Source: Sporolactobacillus sp. CQH2019 (lineage in GTDB: Bacteria; Bacillota; Bacilli; Bacillales; Sporolactobacillaceae). Taken from it: a stretch of 64,000 nt of DNA. Location: contig NZ_JARAJZ010000001.1 of assembly GCF_028765345.1 (NCBI RefSeq), forward strand, positions 434,001 to 498,000, in the 5' to 3' direction. Both the position numbers and the translations under genes were made by a program. Shown here in pieces: positions 34,064 through 42,044 of this stretch (its first letter is position 1; the number at the start of each line of letters is the position of its first letter). The notes below the pieces were generated by a model. The model did not search any database. It was not told where the DNA came from and worked only from the letters and a program-made list of their open reading frames with translations.

Positions 34064-35815
34064 TTAGAAAGAAATATTATTGCGGAAGTAATCATTCCAC
34101 TGATCGTCCGTCCAGTTAGGAAGACCATCATCATTCTCATCTGAACCATCAAAATATAAATAACCTTGAGTAAATGCATCGATCACGGCATCTACACAGT
34201 CAATTTTGTTCGCATTTTTCTTCTTATCAATTTTTAGTCCGTTGTTGTCCTCAAGTAAAATTGCGTTGAGGAAACTTGCACGCAGAATAGGATTTTCGCC
34301 ATGTAGAATTTTCTTATCGTAAATCTGCATCCGCATTTCTCGTGTCGGTGTATTCAGCGTCTTTGTACCCTGCCTGACACCCACCAGTAGCCAATCCTGA
34401 TGATCTCGCTCAATCTTGGCTATCAGCGGATTGAAATTCCAGTCATCGTAGCAAATCGCCTTTACGTTTAAATCATGGTCTTCAATAAAATTACAGAGCC
34501 ATTCATAGACAAAATCAATATCTATGATGCCGGTTTCGAGTTGTGTAATATCGCAATAGCCTTCTGGTTCCAGTCGGCGATATGGTAACTGATGTGTCTT
34601 TTCAACCTCTTCAATGCCGCCATATCGAGTTGCAATAAACGAATGAGCATCAATATAGAATTTATTTTTACCGTCTTCATGATCGACAAAGGGATAGACA
34701 AAACCAATGGCTGTTGTATCGTTACTCTTGGACAAGTCGATTCCGATAAACACATCTTGCCCATCAATATCAAACGGCCTATCAATCACCGTTTCATTCC
34801 AATCGTTCACATTAATCATCGAGTCTTCAGAAGCCTGTCGCCATAAGTTGAGATTTTTAACAAGGAAGGCATTTACATTTTTTTGAGCGATTGCTTTGTC
34901 ACGTTCGGAGATAATGCCTATTGTAAGAGCTTTTTTCTTTGGAGGATAGGCCATCAGAGGATTAGATTTTTCCCAAGTATCGGGATCGTTCATTTCTGTT
35001 TCGGAATCTTGTTCCCATATAGCAACAAAATAATCATCCATCTTAATCTTTCCATCGAGAACTTTACTAAGCATAAGATAATCATCATAGAGCGGAACCT
35101 TGGGATCAACACCAGCCGTTGAAGTTTGCAGCAAAAGGGATTTATCATTCCCTACCATGCCGGATTGAAGTCGAGAAATTAAAGATCGTGTCTTTGCCTG
35201 GTGTCCTTCATCAAAGTCGCAAAATGTACTGTGTATGGAGTCTACACCTTTTGTGTCTTCTGACACTTTTTTGATAGAAGATCCCTGTGACTTAATCAGA
35301 ATTTCGTTATATTTTAGCTGAACATTCTTTTTAATCTCATCAAATTTATTACTCAGACGATCCAGCGAATTCCAACAGTAAGAAAAGAGTCTGTCTGCTT
35401 GATCCATTGAGTTTGACGCACAGATGATCTGTCGATTATTTGCAGGAGTCCCAAACAGGAAGTCATAGAGGCATAACCATGAGGCAATTTGAGTTTTGGA
35501 ATTGGTGCGAGCCATTGAGATCAATCCGTTGCGCCAACGTTTCCCGCCGTCTGTCCTTCGCCAACCGAATAACATGGCGAGAATCCATTTTTGAAATGGC
35601 ATTAAATCAATCGGTACGCCCTTGTCAACATCTGGAACAATATTTACAAAACGAATGACCTTTTTAACAATTTTTTCATCATAATAGTACGGAAAATCTT
35701 TATCACCGACCTTTTTTAAATCGTTCAAATGTCGCTGACAGGCTTTTTTAATTTTTTCACATGCGATAATTTTTTCTGAAAGCACATCATGGCAATATTT
35801 ATTTCCAACATCCAT
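34064..35815 (-). CDS. terL: Terminase large subunit
   Basis: 583 residues. An ATPase and nuclease that pumps DNA into the prohead and cuts it. The N-terminal ATPase shows the deviant Walker A ARTNSKTQ (near residue 100) and Walker B with catalytic Glu in STFCDFDEGHQ (near 195). The RNase H-like nuclease domain begins with FIGIDLSKSNDTTAIGF (near 355) and ends with CVDAVIDAFTQGYLY (near 555). It overlaps the small subunit gene by one base. It is complete, with all active-site blocks, so packaging looks functional. Confidence 0.93.
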   Translation of the reverse strand: MDVGNKYCHDVLSEKIIACEKIKKACQRHLNDLKKVGDKDFPYYYDEKIVKKVIRFVNIVPDVDKGVPIDLMPFQKWILAMLFGWRRTDGGKRWRNGLISMARTNSKTQIASWLCLYDFLFGTPANNRQIICASNSMDQADRLFSYCWNSLDRLSNKFDEIKKNVQLKYNEILIKSQGSSIKKVSEDTKGVDSIHSTFCDFDEGHQAKTRSLISRLQSGMVGNDKSLLLQTSTAGVDPKVPLYDDYLMLSKVLDGKIKMDDYFVAIWEQDSETEMNDPDTWEKSNPLMAYPPKKKALTIGIISERDKAIAQKNVNAFLVKNLNLWRQASEDSMINVNDWNETVIDRPFDIDGQDVFIGIDLSKSNDTTAIGFVYPFVDHEDGKNKFYIDAHSFIATRYGGIEEVEKTHQLPYRRLEPEGYCDITQLETGIIDIDFVYEWLCNFIEDHDLNVKAICYDDWNFNPLIAKIERDHQDWLLVGVRQGTKTLNTPTREMRMQIYDKKILHGENPILRASFLNAILLEDNNGLKIDKKKNANKIDCVDAVIDAFTQGYLYFDGSDENDDGLPNWTDDQWNDYFRNNISF

Positions 35816-36309
35816 TAATTATCACCTTCAAGAATATCAGATAAGCTTTCTTTTTTCTCATTATCATTATTTGGAATAAGTAATCTTAATCGGGAGTCAA
35901 CAGTGAGCCCTAGTTGAGAAGCGCATTTTCGCATGCCGTCCGCTGAGTCTTTCATGACACGAAAACTAGGTGACATTCTGTTTCCGTCTTCTGTTTTAAA
36001 GCCATTTTTCTTAATATCTTTTTCCGCATCAACATAATGTTGATAAAAATTGCAGTATTGTTCAAAAATACCGCTGTCTAAATCTTTAATGGGTAGCTTT
36101 TTAATCTGCGGAGCTAACTCTTTCCACACTTTTTTTGCTAAACTGTCCAGATAGGCAGGCGGCTTATCGCTGAGTTCAGGAAACTTGTTCATTTCCTTTT
36201 CAGCCCTTTCCCGCATCGCCTTCTCATCTTTTGAGATATGCGAATTTAACCCGTCAATCGCTTTAAGTTTTCTCCCTCCTCCGTTGTTGGAGCCAACGCT
36301 TGCACTCAA
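35815..36309 (-). CDS. terS: Terminase small subunit (P27 family)
   Basis: About 165 residues. It recognises the packaging site. GGGRKLKAIDG at the N-terminus, PAYLDSLAKKVWKELAPQIKKL, the SGIFEQYCNFYQHYVDAEKDI block and SPSFRVMKDSADGMRKCASQLGL are typical of P27-family small terminases of HNH-associated cos phages. The start is proposed as a TTG (36309) ten bases after AAGGA; an ATG at 36327 lies at that ribosome binding site and is the alternative. Confidence 0.82.
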   Translation of the reverse strand: MSASVGSNNGGGRKLKAIDGLNSHISKDEKAMRERAEKEMNKFPELSDKPPAYLDSLAKKVWKELAPQIKKLPIKDLDSGIFEQYCNFYQHYVDAEKDIKKNGFKTEDGNRMSPSFRVMKDSADGMRKCASQLGLTVDSRLRLLIPNNDNEKKESLSDILEGDN

Positions 36310-36345
36310 TTTAATCACGTCCTTCATAAATAGATAAAAAAACAA

Positions 36346-36728
36346 TTACAAAAAGGAAAACTTACACACGAAAGCCCCCCTGCTCGTTCCCAACGTTCGG
36401 AATGTAAGGCGGGGGATCAAAAAATTTGCTTTAACATCAATGTTTCTTCGAACATTCATTTAATCCTTCAAATTTAATGTTCGTGTTTTACTTTTTTATT
36501 TGTCTTTCATTATCTTCAAAATTATTTTCTAAGAAATATTTCTATTATTATGTTTCACCATTTTCAGAATCCAGAATTCAAAAATACGAAATAATTTTCA
36601 GATTTTGAAATTGTGATTTTCAATTTTAGTTTTATTTATTTTATTATTTTATTTAATCCTACAATCAATATCTATGTATGTGTTACCTATTCATCTACTA
36701 TATATATGTGTTGCCTATTTCATCATCG
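36346..36728. other. Gap between HNH and terS: candidate cos region
   Basis: About 380 bases with no gene. At 36374-36415 there is a GC-rich island in AT-rich surroundings: CCCCCC and GGGGG 30 bases apart, enclosing TTCC and GGAA around AACGTT. HNH-assisted terminases cut at a cos site beside terS, so this is the best cos candidate. Confidence 0.45.
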
Positions 36729-37022
36729 TTACTTACTTGTCTTACCTGTTGCCTTAGTTGTTGACTTCTTTGTCGTTATCCTCTGCACTGTCTTACTCAC
36801 TGCCTGATGACTAGCGATATACTCATCTGCGGACAGGATCTTATTATCTTTTGTCTGAACTAGGATGTCATCAACCTTCTTGATCTGACCGTACAAGATG
36901 ATATACAAACGATAGTTATTCTTTCTATTATTCTCGTCGATTAATTCATTCAATGTATATTTATGTCTTTGTACTGTTTTGTCCGTGAAATAATACAGGA
37001 CATTCAATTTCTCTTCTGCCAT
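36729..37022 (-). CDS. Hypothetical protein between HNH and terminase genes
   Basis: 97 residues, not recognised. The N-terminal two thirds look globular (YYFTDKTVQRHKYTLNELIDENNRKNNYRLYIILYGQIKKVDDILVQ), with a Lys/Thr-rich tail (TTKKSTTKATGKTSK). It lies between the HNH gene and the candidate cos region on the strand of the late genes. Its stop is close to a very AT-rich stretch. No function can be suggested beyond the packaging neighbourhood. Confidence 0.5.
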   Translation of the reverse strand: MAEEKLNVLYYFTDKTVQRHKYTLNELIDENNRKNNYRLYIILYGQIKKVDDILVQTKDNKILSADEYIASHQAVSKTVQRITTKKSTTKATGKTSK

Positions 37023-37057
37023 ATTTTTATACCCTTCAATTTTTCCGGCCTTAATTT

Positions 37058-37471
37058 TTATCGACCCTTATTTTTTGACCTCATATTTTTTATCCTTTGT
37101 TCTTCAATCGTCTTGTGTGAGTGGCAAGATACACAGAGGCTTTGTAAATTATCCATGTCCCAAAATAATTTAGGATGATCAACCGCTGCCTTAATGTGAT
37201 CAACATGAGATGCTGACTTAATATGTCCATGTCTTAAACATTCCTGACACAAGTGGAAGTCTCTTGCCAATACTGCTTCACGCAATTTCCGCCATTGAGA
37301 AGTATGATAATTCTCCGTCAGTGGATTTCTCTCATATCTCGTTTTGTTATATGTTTTAGTCCATTTCTGCTTTTGTTTAATCTCAAACCTCTTATGTATC
37401 GGACAATATCGCTGATCTTGAGGAATTAATTTGTGACAACTGGAATAATTGCATTGATGAAGTAATTTCAT
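37058..37471 (-). CDS. HNH endonuclease, terminase-associated
   Basis: 137 residues. An N-terminal zinc knuckle (CNYSSCHKLI...RYCPIH) precedes an HNH domain: CQECLRHGHIKSASHVDHIKAAVDHPKLFWDMDNLQSLCVSCHSHKT, with the paired CxxC ligands, the catalytic DH and the N-x8-H end. In cos phages such as HK97 and phi-SLT this enzyme assists TerL at cos. It sits in the expected place upstream of terS/terL. Confidence 0.9.
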   Translation of the reverse strand: MKLLHQCNYSSCHKLIPQDQRYCPIHKRFEIKQKQKWTKTYNKTRYERNPLTENYHTSQWRKLREAVLARDFHLCQECLRHGHIKSASHVDHIKAAVDHPKLFWDMDNLQSLCVSCHSHKTIEEQRIKNMRSKNKGR

Positions 37472-37504
37472 TTTGCATCATCACGCTTGAGCGGCTTTAA
37501 CGAT

Positions 37505-37831
37505 TTAATAAAATCTCCCATTGACATAGTCTTCCTTAATACATTTATTTCCAGAGACATAAATATGTTTCTCTTTTCCATCATTCTTGTTCATGATAAT
37601 TGCGTCCCATCCAGTAGGATATTTTACATAACTATCAATCTTCCAATAAACTTTAAAATCAACAATTTCATACCCATTTTCTGATGTCAATTCTTTACCA
37701 AAATGAAATATTCTTGGTACACTCGTTGCTGAGTCGATTTTAAAATCCCATTCTTTAGTTTCTTCTCTTTCCCTGTCATTCAGTCCTATGTGCACTATCA
37801 AATCTCCTAAACGCACTTTATTCTTATCCAT
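37505..37831 (-). CDS. Hypothetical protein
   Basis: 108 residues, not recognised. A soluble, beta-rich protein by pattern (RLGDLIVHIGLNDREREETKEWDFKIDSATSVPRIFHFG, YEIVDFKVYWKIDSYVKYPTGWDAIIMN). It lies between the Dit-like gene and the HNH gene with short spacers on both sides. It could be a tail accessory protein from its place next to Dit, but nothing in the sequence shows this. Confidence 0.5.
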   Translation of the reverse strand: MDKNKVRLGDLIVHIGLNDREREETKEWDFKIDSATSVPRIFHFGKELTSENGYEIVDFKVYWKIDSYVKYPTGWDAIIMNKNDGKEKHIYVSGNKCIKEDYVNGRFY

Positions 37832-37879
37832 TTCATATCCTCGTTTTCATTATTATTCATATGATTGTTAACATTAATA

Positions 37880-38644
37880 TCACATGTAAATATACCGATA
37901 ATAGAATTTGATCTTGCATGTTCCATTCACGAACAATCTGTTCTTGCCAACAGATAATTTCACGAACACATCATTGTGATTATCATAACGATAGGTATTA
38001 GGCAAATCCGTTTCAATGATTTCGTTGTCTCCATCAATGGTAATCGTTTCTCCATCTTTCAAATCTACGAAGATACATTGATTCCCACCATCGTTAAGAT
38101 TTAAAATAGACAAATCACCATCACCAATTTTGGTAAATGCCATGTATGGAAGAAGGTTAAAATCGCCTTTATTTTCTATATCTATATATTTTCCTTCAGA
38201 TGAAACAGTGTACATGGGACTGACAATTGCGGGTGAATAAGCATATGGGCCATTACAACGGATCTTGACCGTTGCAAAGCCTTCACCAGAGCCATTGTGT
38301 GTTAATGTGCCATCCGAATACATCATGCCGAAATAATGGCGAATAGGGTACTCTTCAAAGAAAAATTCACTATATTTATCTTTATTGATCCACTGTTTGA
38401 CTAACTGTAATCCCTTTTCATTAAATCCATTTGTCCAATACAGATTAATGGGTGGCAATTCTAAAGGAGCTTTTGATACATATTTAAAATAGGGGATAGG
38501 TTGTCGATCTATGGTATCTTCATTAATCGTTTTATTCGCGGCGAATACATCTTGAAATTGGCCGTTGCCTGTTCCATTGGCACAGACTATACCAAATTTT
38601 GAAGAAGACTTTCCGTCAAAATTTAAGGTTACATATTCTAGCAT
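37880..38644 (-). CDS. Distal tail protein (Dit, siphovirus tail component)
   Basis: 254 residues, matching the Dit/SPP1 gp19.1-type pattern throughout. The N-terminal tail-tube-like domain (FDGKSSSKFGIVCANG, RQPIPYFKYVSKAPLELP, LQLVKQWINKDKYSEFFFEEYP, MMYSDGTL...GFATVKIRCNGPYAYSP) leads to a C-terminal galectin-like domain (IENKGDFNLLPYMAF, GETITIDGDNEII, GKNRLFVNG, YYRYIY). Dit hubs the tail tip and normally follows the tape measure gene; here it lies about 10 kb away, upstream of the packaging genes and with no Tal or receptor-binding partner. Confidence 0.85.
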   Translation of the reverse strand: MLEYVTLNFDGKSSSKFGIVCANGTGNGQFQDVFAANKTINEDTIDRQPIPYFKYVSKAPLELPPINLYWTNGFNEKGLQLVKQWINKDKYSEFFFEEYPIRHYFGMMYSDGTLTHNGSGEGFATVKIRCNGPYAYSPAIVSPMYTVSSEGKYIDIENKGDFNLLPYMAFTKIGDGDLSILNLNDGGNQCIFVDLKDGETITIDGDNEIIETDLPNTYRYDNHNDVFVKLSVGKNRLFVNGTCKIKFYYRYIYM

Positions 38645-38678
38645 TAGTTATTTTATTCACCTTCTTTAATTTAGGGCA

Positions 38679-38748
38679 TAATAAAAGCACCCTGATTAGA
38701 GGATGCCTAATTTTCATAATTAAAGACCCCACAAATTGATGTGGAGTC
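38679..38748 (-). terminator. Tandem terminators of the small transcript
   Basis: On the minus strand, stem 1 GACTCCAC / GTGGGGTC (38725-38748) is followed by TTTAATT, and stem 2 GCATCCT / AGGGTGC (38687-38706) by TTTTTATT. They close a transcript of about 175 bases and lie just upstream of the Dit gene. Confidence 0.75.
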
Positions 38749-38855
38749 CCAACACAAGTTATTTAGCAGGTTGGCAATCCTGCATCTCTTGTAAGACCTC
38801 ATCATGAGGCGTGATAGCTGCCTGTTCTATCCTTAAATAACTTGCCTTTATATCC
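38680..38855 (-). ncRNA. Candidate structured small RNA (or tiny peptide transcript)
   Basis: A free-standing unit with its own promoter and terminators. The body is closed by an 11-bp perfect stem, CAAGTTATTTA (38755-38765) with TAAATAACTTG (38834-38844), enclosing GCAGG-N8-CCTGC (38766-38783) and CCTCA-TCA-TGAGG (38797-38809). A 32-codon frame (MMRSYKRCRIANLL..., 38805 down to 38707) overlaps it but has no ribosome binding site. I do not recognise an Rfam family. Possible roles are antisense regulator, type I antitoxin-like RNA or packaging/replication RNA; all are speculation. Confidence 0.55.
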
Positions 38856-38862
38856 TATACAT

Positions 38863-38891
38863 ATAATATCACTTTTATGTCTTCATGTAAA
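38863..38891 (-). promoter_or_regulatory. Sigma-A-type promoter of the small transcript
   Basis: On the minus strand TTTACA, 17 bases, TATTAT. The predicted start near 38855 is about 10 bases before the closing stem of the small RNA. Confidence 0.7.
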
Positions 38892-38896
38892 AAATT

Positions 38897-39325
38897 TTAC
38901 TGTACTTTTTTCGTTCTTCCATTTTTCAAATAACTCTCAAGCTGGCTTTGTTTAATGGGATAAGCTGAACGAAATTTTAGGACATCTGATTTAAGATTTA
39001 ATCTAACTGCAACTAACATTAATCTATCAATTTTTTTAATGAATTCAATACTTTCTCCTTTTGGATGAATACCTACATAATCAGGGTTCTGCACAATATC
39101 GGGAATTGCTTCAACATGCTTTTTAAATTCTTCATCAGATGTAAAATCGGACTTATGCTTATCAATATATCTAATTCGATCTTTCCACAATAATATATCT
39201 TTCTCATTTGTTTTTAGATGAAGTAAATCAATTATATTTACGGTTAGTTTGCCAATATAATAAGGAGAAATCTTGAGATGATTCAAATCTATTGAATCGA
39301 ATTTTCTAGATGAAGTTGCCACCAT
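38897..39325 (-). CDS. Phage BECR-type (Barnase-EndoU-ColicinE5/RelE-like) nuclease-like protein
   Basis: 142 residues. The pattern IRYIDKHKSDFTSDEEFKKHVEAIPDIVQNPDYVGIHPKGESIEFIKKIDRLMLVAVRLN...FRSAYPI resembles the PBECR group of phage-encoded BECR-fold proteins, with the H-x-DF, PD-Y-VG and late R-x-AY positions. Such proteins are predicted RNases or toxins, some virion-packaged. The assignment is by eye and moderate. It is followed directly by the small-RNA unit and sits in the accessory block. Confidence 0.55.
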   Translation of the reverse strand: MVATSSRKFDSIDLNHLKISPYYIGKLTVNIIDLLHLKTNEKDILLWKDRIRYIDKHKSDFTSDEEFKKHVEAIPDIVQNPDYVGIHPKGESIEFIKKIDRLMLVAVRLNLKSDVLKFRSAYPIKQSQLESYLKNGRTKKVQ

Positions 39326-39437
39326 ATCAGCTCCAAGTCTGTCATACTATTAATATTATATGACAAAACATGGATAATTATTCTATAATATTACCATTTT
39401 CGACAATTACTTTTTCATGAATATATCCCTCTTTCTT

Positions 39438-40019
39438 TTAATCTCCAATTTCTACTGTCCAGCAAATCATAGCTTGATAAACGCGCTCATCAATCAGTCC
39501 CTTATATTCCTCAGCAACTTTCCTAATCCGCTTTTCCTTTGCCTCTTTATAAGCCTGAAATGCTTCTTCGGGTGTATCGAATGTACCTAGGTTTCCATTA
39601 CAATATGCCTTAAATTTATCATGGCATCTTTGAACACCAATTGGTAATGATCCTCTGTTAATCGAATTGCTTGTAAAAAGTGAATTTAATTCGTGAGTAA
39701 CAAAGCAGCATGTTTGCGGGGAATAAATCTTGTTGCCTTTAACGAGGATATCTTTGTCTAATTCCATTTTATGTCCAGGTATTTCATAATAATTTTTATT
39801 GTACCATTCAGCAAAGTTCTGAAAGTTGTGCCATTCATCGACAACAGAACAATCTTTATATCTTCGCCAGTTTTTATAATCGGAATTTATACTTGTTCGT
39901 CGATTCATATTGTTCCATGTGAAATAGGCTTTACTGTATTTAGTTGAATTGTATTTTCCTTTGCCAATCGTATAATCCCTTACTACGTCTTTTATACATG
40001 CCAACCATTCCAAATCCAT
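39438..40019 (-). CDS. AP2-domain/homing-endonuclease-like protein
   Basis: 193 residues. YFTWNNMNRRT, VVDEWHNFQNFAEWYNKNYYE, LDKDILVKGNKIYSPQTCCFVTHELNSLF and the C-terminal GVQRCHDKFKAYCNGNLGTFDTPEEAFQAYKEAK (AP2-like three-strand/helix unit) match phage HNH-type proteins with AP2 DNA-binding domains. The catalytic His/Asn set of HNH is only partly visible, so activity is unclear. It is probably a free-standing homing endonuclease or relic among the accessory genes. Confidence 0.6.
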   Translation of the reverse strand: MDLEWLACIKDVVRDYTIGKGKYNSTKYSKAYFTWNNMNRRTSINSDYKNWRRYKDCSVVDEWHNFQNFAEWYNKNYYEIPGHKMELDKDILVKGNKIYSPQTCCFVTHELNSLFTSNSINRGSLPIGVQRCHDKFKAYCNGNLGTFDTPEEAFQAYKEAKEKRIRKVAEEYKGLIDERVYQAMICWTVEIGD

Positions 40020-40151
40020 TTCTTATCCGCGAAAAGACAAATCCATTTTCATCTATTCTATAAATCAAATTTACCATTCTCCTCATTCTTATTTTTCATC
40101 TATTATGTATTGCTTCCGCTTGATCCCCTTTCATTCCGTCTTGCTTCATAT

Positions 40152-40523
40152 TCATTTGATTTTGCTATTTAATCTGTCAGTTTCGACTAAAGCTTTAGCA
40201 ATTGCTTCTATTGCCTGCTCCTGCACCATGTAATTTTTCTCGTTGTCAAATGGCGCAAAATGCAAATGCAATAACTCATGGACTAGACATTCTTCCATGT
40301 CATTTGTCAGGATGGAGTGTGTAAAATCATCTGGATCGAGAATCCTTATTCGTGCAACTTTTGACTGCAACACCCATTCACACTCACCTTGGAGGTTATC
40401 GCTGCTAAACTGACTCATTCTTTTAATGGACACCGTAATATCCCAATCTTTCAACCTTAGCCGATTCTGCCAATACGACAACTTTTTTTGAAGCTGCTCT
40501 TCGGATAGAATTATCTGCTCCAT
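40152..40523 (-). CDS. Zinc metallopeptidase-like protein (HExxH)
   Basis: 123 residues. The motif VHELLHLHF near residue 90 is a gluzincin-type HExxH. The preceding LRLKDWDITVSI and ARIRILDPDDF segments resemble small phage SprT/ImmA-like predicted peptidases. It ends with a helix containing E (VQEQAIEAIAKAL) that could give the third ligand. The substrate is unknown; ImmA-type peptidases cut phage repressors, but no dedicated partner is obvious here. It abuts the upstream 103-residue gene. Confidence 0.6.
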   Translation of the reverse strand: MEQIILSEEQLQKKLSYWQNRLRLKDWDITVSIKRMSQFSSDNLQGECEWVLQSKVARIRILDPDDFTHSILTNDMEECLVHELLHLHFAPFDNEKNYMVQEQAIEAIAKALVETDRLNSKIK

Positions 40524-40525
40524 AT

Positions 40526-40837
40526 TTACTCCAAACTGTTATCCAACAAAATTTCTAATGTATTTTCAAATTGTCCGTCTTCGCATTGCTCAGCAACAGT
40601 TCTTAGGCTCACAATTTCGTTTTTTCCGGTTTTTACGGCAATATCAAATAACTCTTTAATTTCATCGCCAATTTTTGTATATACAACCAGATCATCGCAT
40701 AATTTTTCAATATATTTTATGACATGCTCTTCTTTCCAATACGCCTTAATTATTTCCCGGCCATTTTTCGAAAATATATTTAAATAAACCGGAAACCAGC
40801 CGTCTCTTCTGAGTTTTTCTAACGTGTATGTTTTCAT
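40526..40837 (-). CDS. Hypothetical protein
   Basis: 103 residues, not recognised. Predicted helical and acidic, with no Cys or membrane segment (YIEKLCDDLVVYTKIGDEIKELFDIAVKTGKNEIVSLRTVAEQCEDG). It lies two bases upstream of the peptidase-like gene, so the two are probably co-translated. Confidence 0.5.
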   Translation of the reverse strand: MKTYTLEKLRRDGWFPVYLNIFSKNGREIIKAYWKEEHVIKYIEKLCDDLVVYTKIGDEIKELFDIAVKTGKNEIVSLRTVAEQCEDGQFENTLEILLDNSLE

Positions 40838-40857
40838 TCATTGATCATCCTTTTCGA

Positions 40858-41094
40858 TTAATTAATAATCACAATACCTTGTCGCTTCAAGCATTTTGCT
40901 ATCCTTCGATAAACTGCATCCAAACTTTGGCCCTTATAAATTCTGAATTTTATCTTTATATTGTAAATATCCAGCATTTGGATTGATATCTTATTTGGAA
41001 TAACCCTATCCAAATCATCAACAATCTTGACAGGTAAAATATAGCCATCCTTATGAATTCTAAATTCCAGCGAGACAACAACCCCGCAGCTCAT
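40858..41094 (-). CDS. Hypothetical protein
   Basis: 78 residues, beta-rich, not recognised. Its ATG overlaps the stop of the 65-residue gene upstream (ATGA-type junction). It belongs to a run of small, tightly packed genes (40152-42687) with shared direction. Confidence 0.45.
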   Translation of the reverse strand: MSCGVVVSLEFRIHKDGYILPVKIVDDLDRVIPNKISIQMLDIYNIKIKFRIYKGQSLDAVYRRIAKCLKRQGIVIIN

Positions 41095-41288
41095 TTTTCA
41101 TTGATTAGAGTACTATTCAACTTTTTGATTAATTTGTCGATAGAGTCCCCGACAGAAACACCGTCAATATTTTCTGCCTGACATGCCAATAATGAATCCA
41201 AGTATCTTAGCCGAAAATCCGTAACTTTTGCTGGATTATGCAGTTCATTAGAATTTGTACCTTTCAACTTTGCTTTTTCATCATCCAT
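41091..41288 (-). CDS. Hypothetical protein
   Basis: 65 residues, not recognised; charged, helical at the C-terminus (VGDSIDKLIKKLNSTLINEK). It overlaps the methylase-like gene upstream by eight bases and the next gene by four, so it is part of a translationally coupled chain. Confidence 0.45.
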   Translation of the reverse strand: MDDEKAKLKGTNSNELHNPAKVTDFRLRYLDSLLACQAENIDGVSVGDSIDKLIKKLNSTLINEK

Positions 41289-42006
41289 GATTAATCACCT
41301 TTTCTTTAATTTTTACAACTTTCATAAATCCTTCAATCTTATCTTTCAATTTCTTTTCTTCATCAATTCGCTTCTGAGGATTAATCAAATATTCCGGCCA
41401 ATCCTTATTCTCGATGTGATCAGGATACCTAAAGTCCGTCCATTTTACGTTAAATTCTCTAGAGACTACATCAGAATATGGCATCACATTTAAGCTACTA
41501 AAGCGCAAAAAGTCATCCTTTTCATTTTGGATGAAGAAAACACCTTTGCATTTCCTGCTTAACACATCACAATGAACGACCGCAGCATTTATTCCACGTA
41601 TCATTAAATTGAATAGTAAGAAAGGAATAGCCCGATCACTAATTTCCTCAGCCTGGTAAAAGTAATCTGATGGATGATAAATAAAAATGTTGCTGTTTAA
41701 TCTGTCCTGATTCCATCTACTAATTAGTAGGCTTCCTGTTCCGGCACAGCAGTCATATGTGATTCCGTCCAGGTATTCGGTGTCAACCAATTTTGATAAA
41801 AGTTTTCCGACAGAATGAGGTGTAAAATCTTGCTTCTTTTTCTTTCTGTCCGCTGCTTCATCTTGGAAATATGTAGTAAACCAATCGTAAGAAACATCAG
41901 TTTCACAATGTAGGAAATTCTTAAATAGCTCGATTCTTTCTTGTGGATTAAAGAGGATTTTCATGAGGGCTTCCGGAGCTTTCCAACTATCATCTACGCC
42001 TATCAA
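41281..42006 (-). CDS. N6-adenine methylase-like protein lacking the catalytic NPPY motif
   Basis: About 241 residues. DFTPHSVGKLLSKLV followed by ITYDCCAGTGSLLIS (near residue 85) is the SAM-binding region of HsdM-type N6 methyltransferases. The NPP(Y/F) catalytic motif expected about 90 residues later is not present; the corresponding stretch reads VVHCDVLSRKCKGVFFIQNEKDD. It may bind SAM or DNA without methylating, or be a modified enzyme. The start is unclear: TTG at 42006 lacks a good ribosome binding site, and the frame is open further upstream with a GGAG. Confidence 0.6.
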   Translation of the reverse strand: MIGVDDSWKAPEALMKILFNPQERIELFKNFLHCETDVSYDWFTTYFQDEAADRKKKKQDFTPHSVGKLLSKLVDTEYLDGITYDCCAGTGSLLISRWNQDRLNSNIFIYHPSDYFYQAEEISDRAIPFLLFNLMIRGINAAVVHCDVLSRKCKGVFFIQNEKDDFLRFSSLNVMPYSDVVSREFNVKWTDFRYPDHIENKDWPEYLINPQKRIDEEKKLKDKIEGFMKVVKIKEKVINHG

Positions 42007-42044
42007 TTCATTAATTTTTTCTGTGGTGAGTTCTGTTTTAATGC

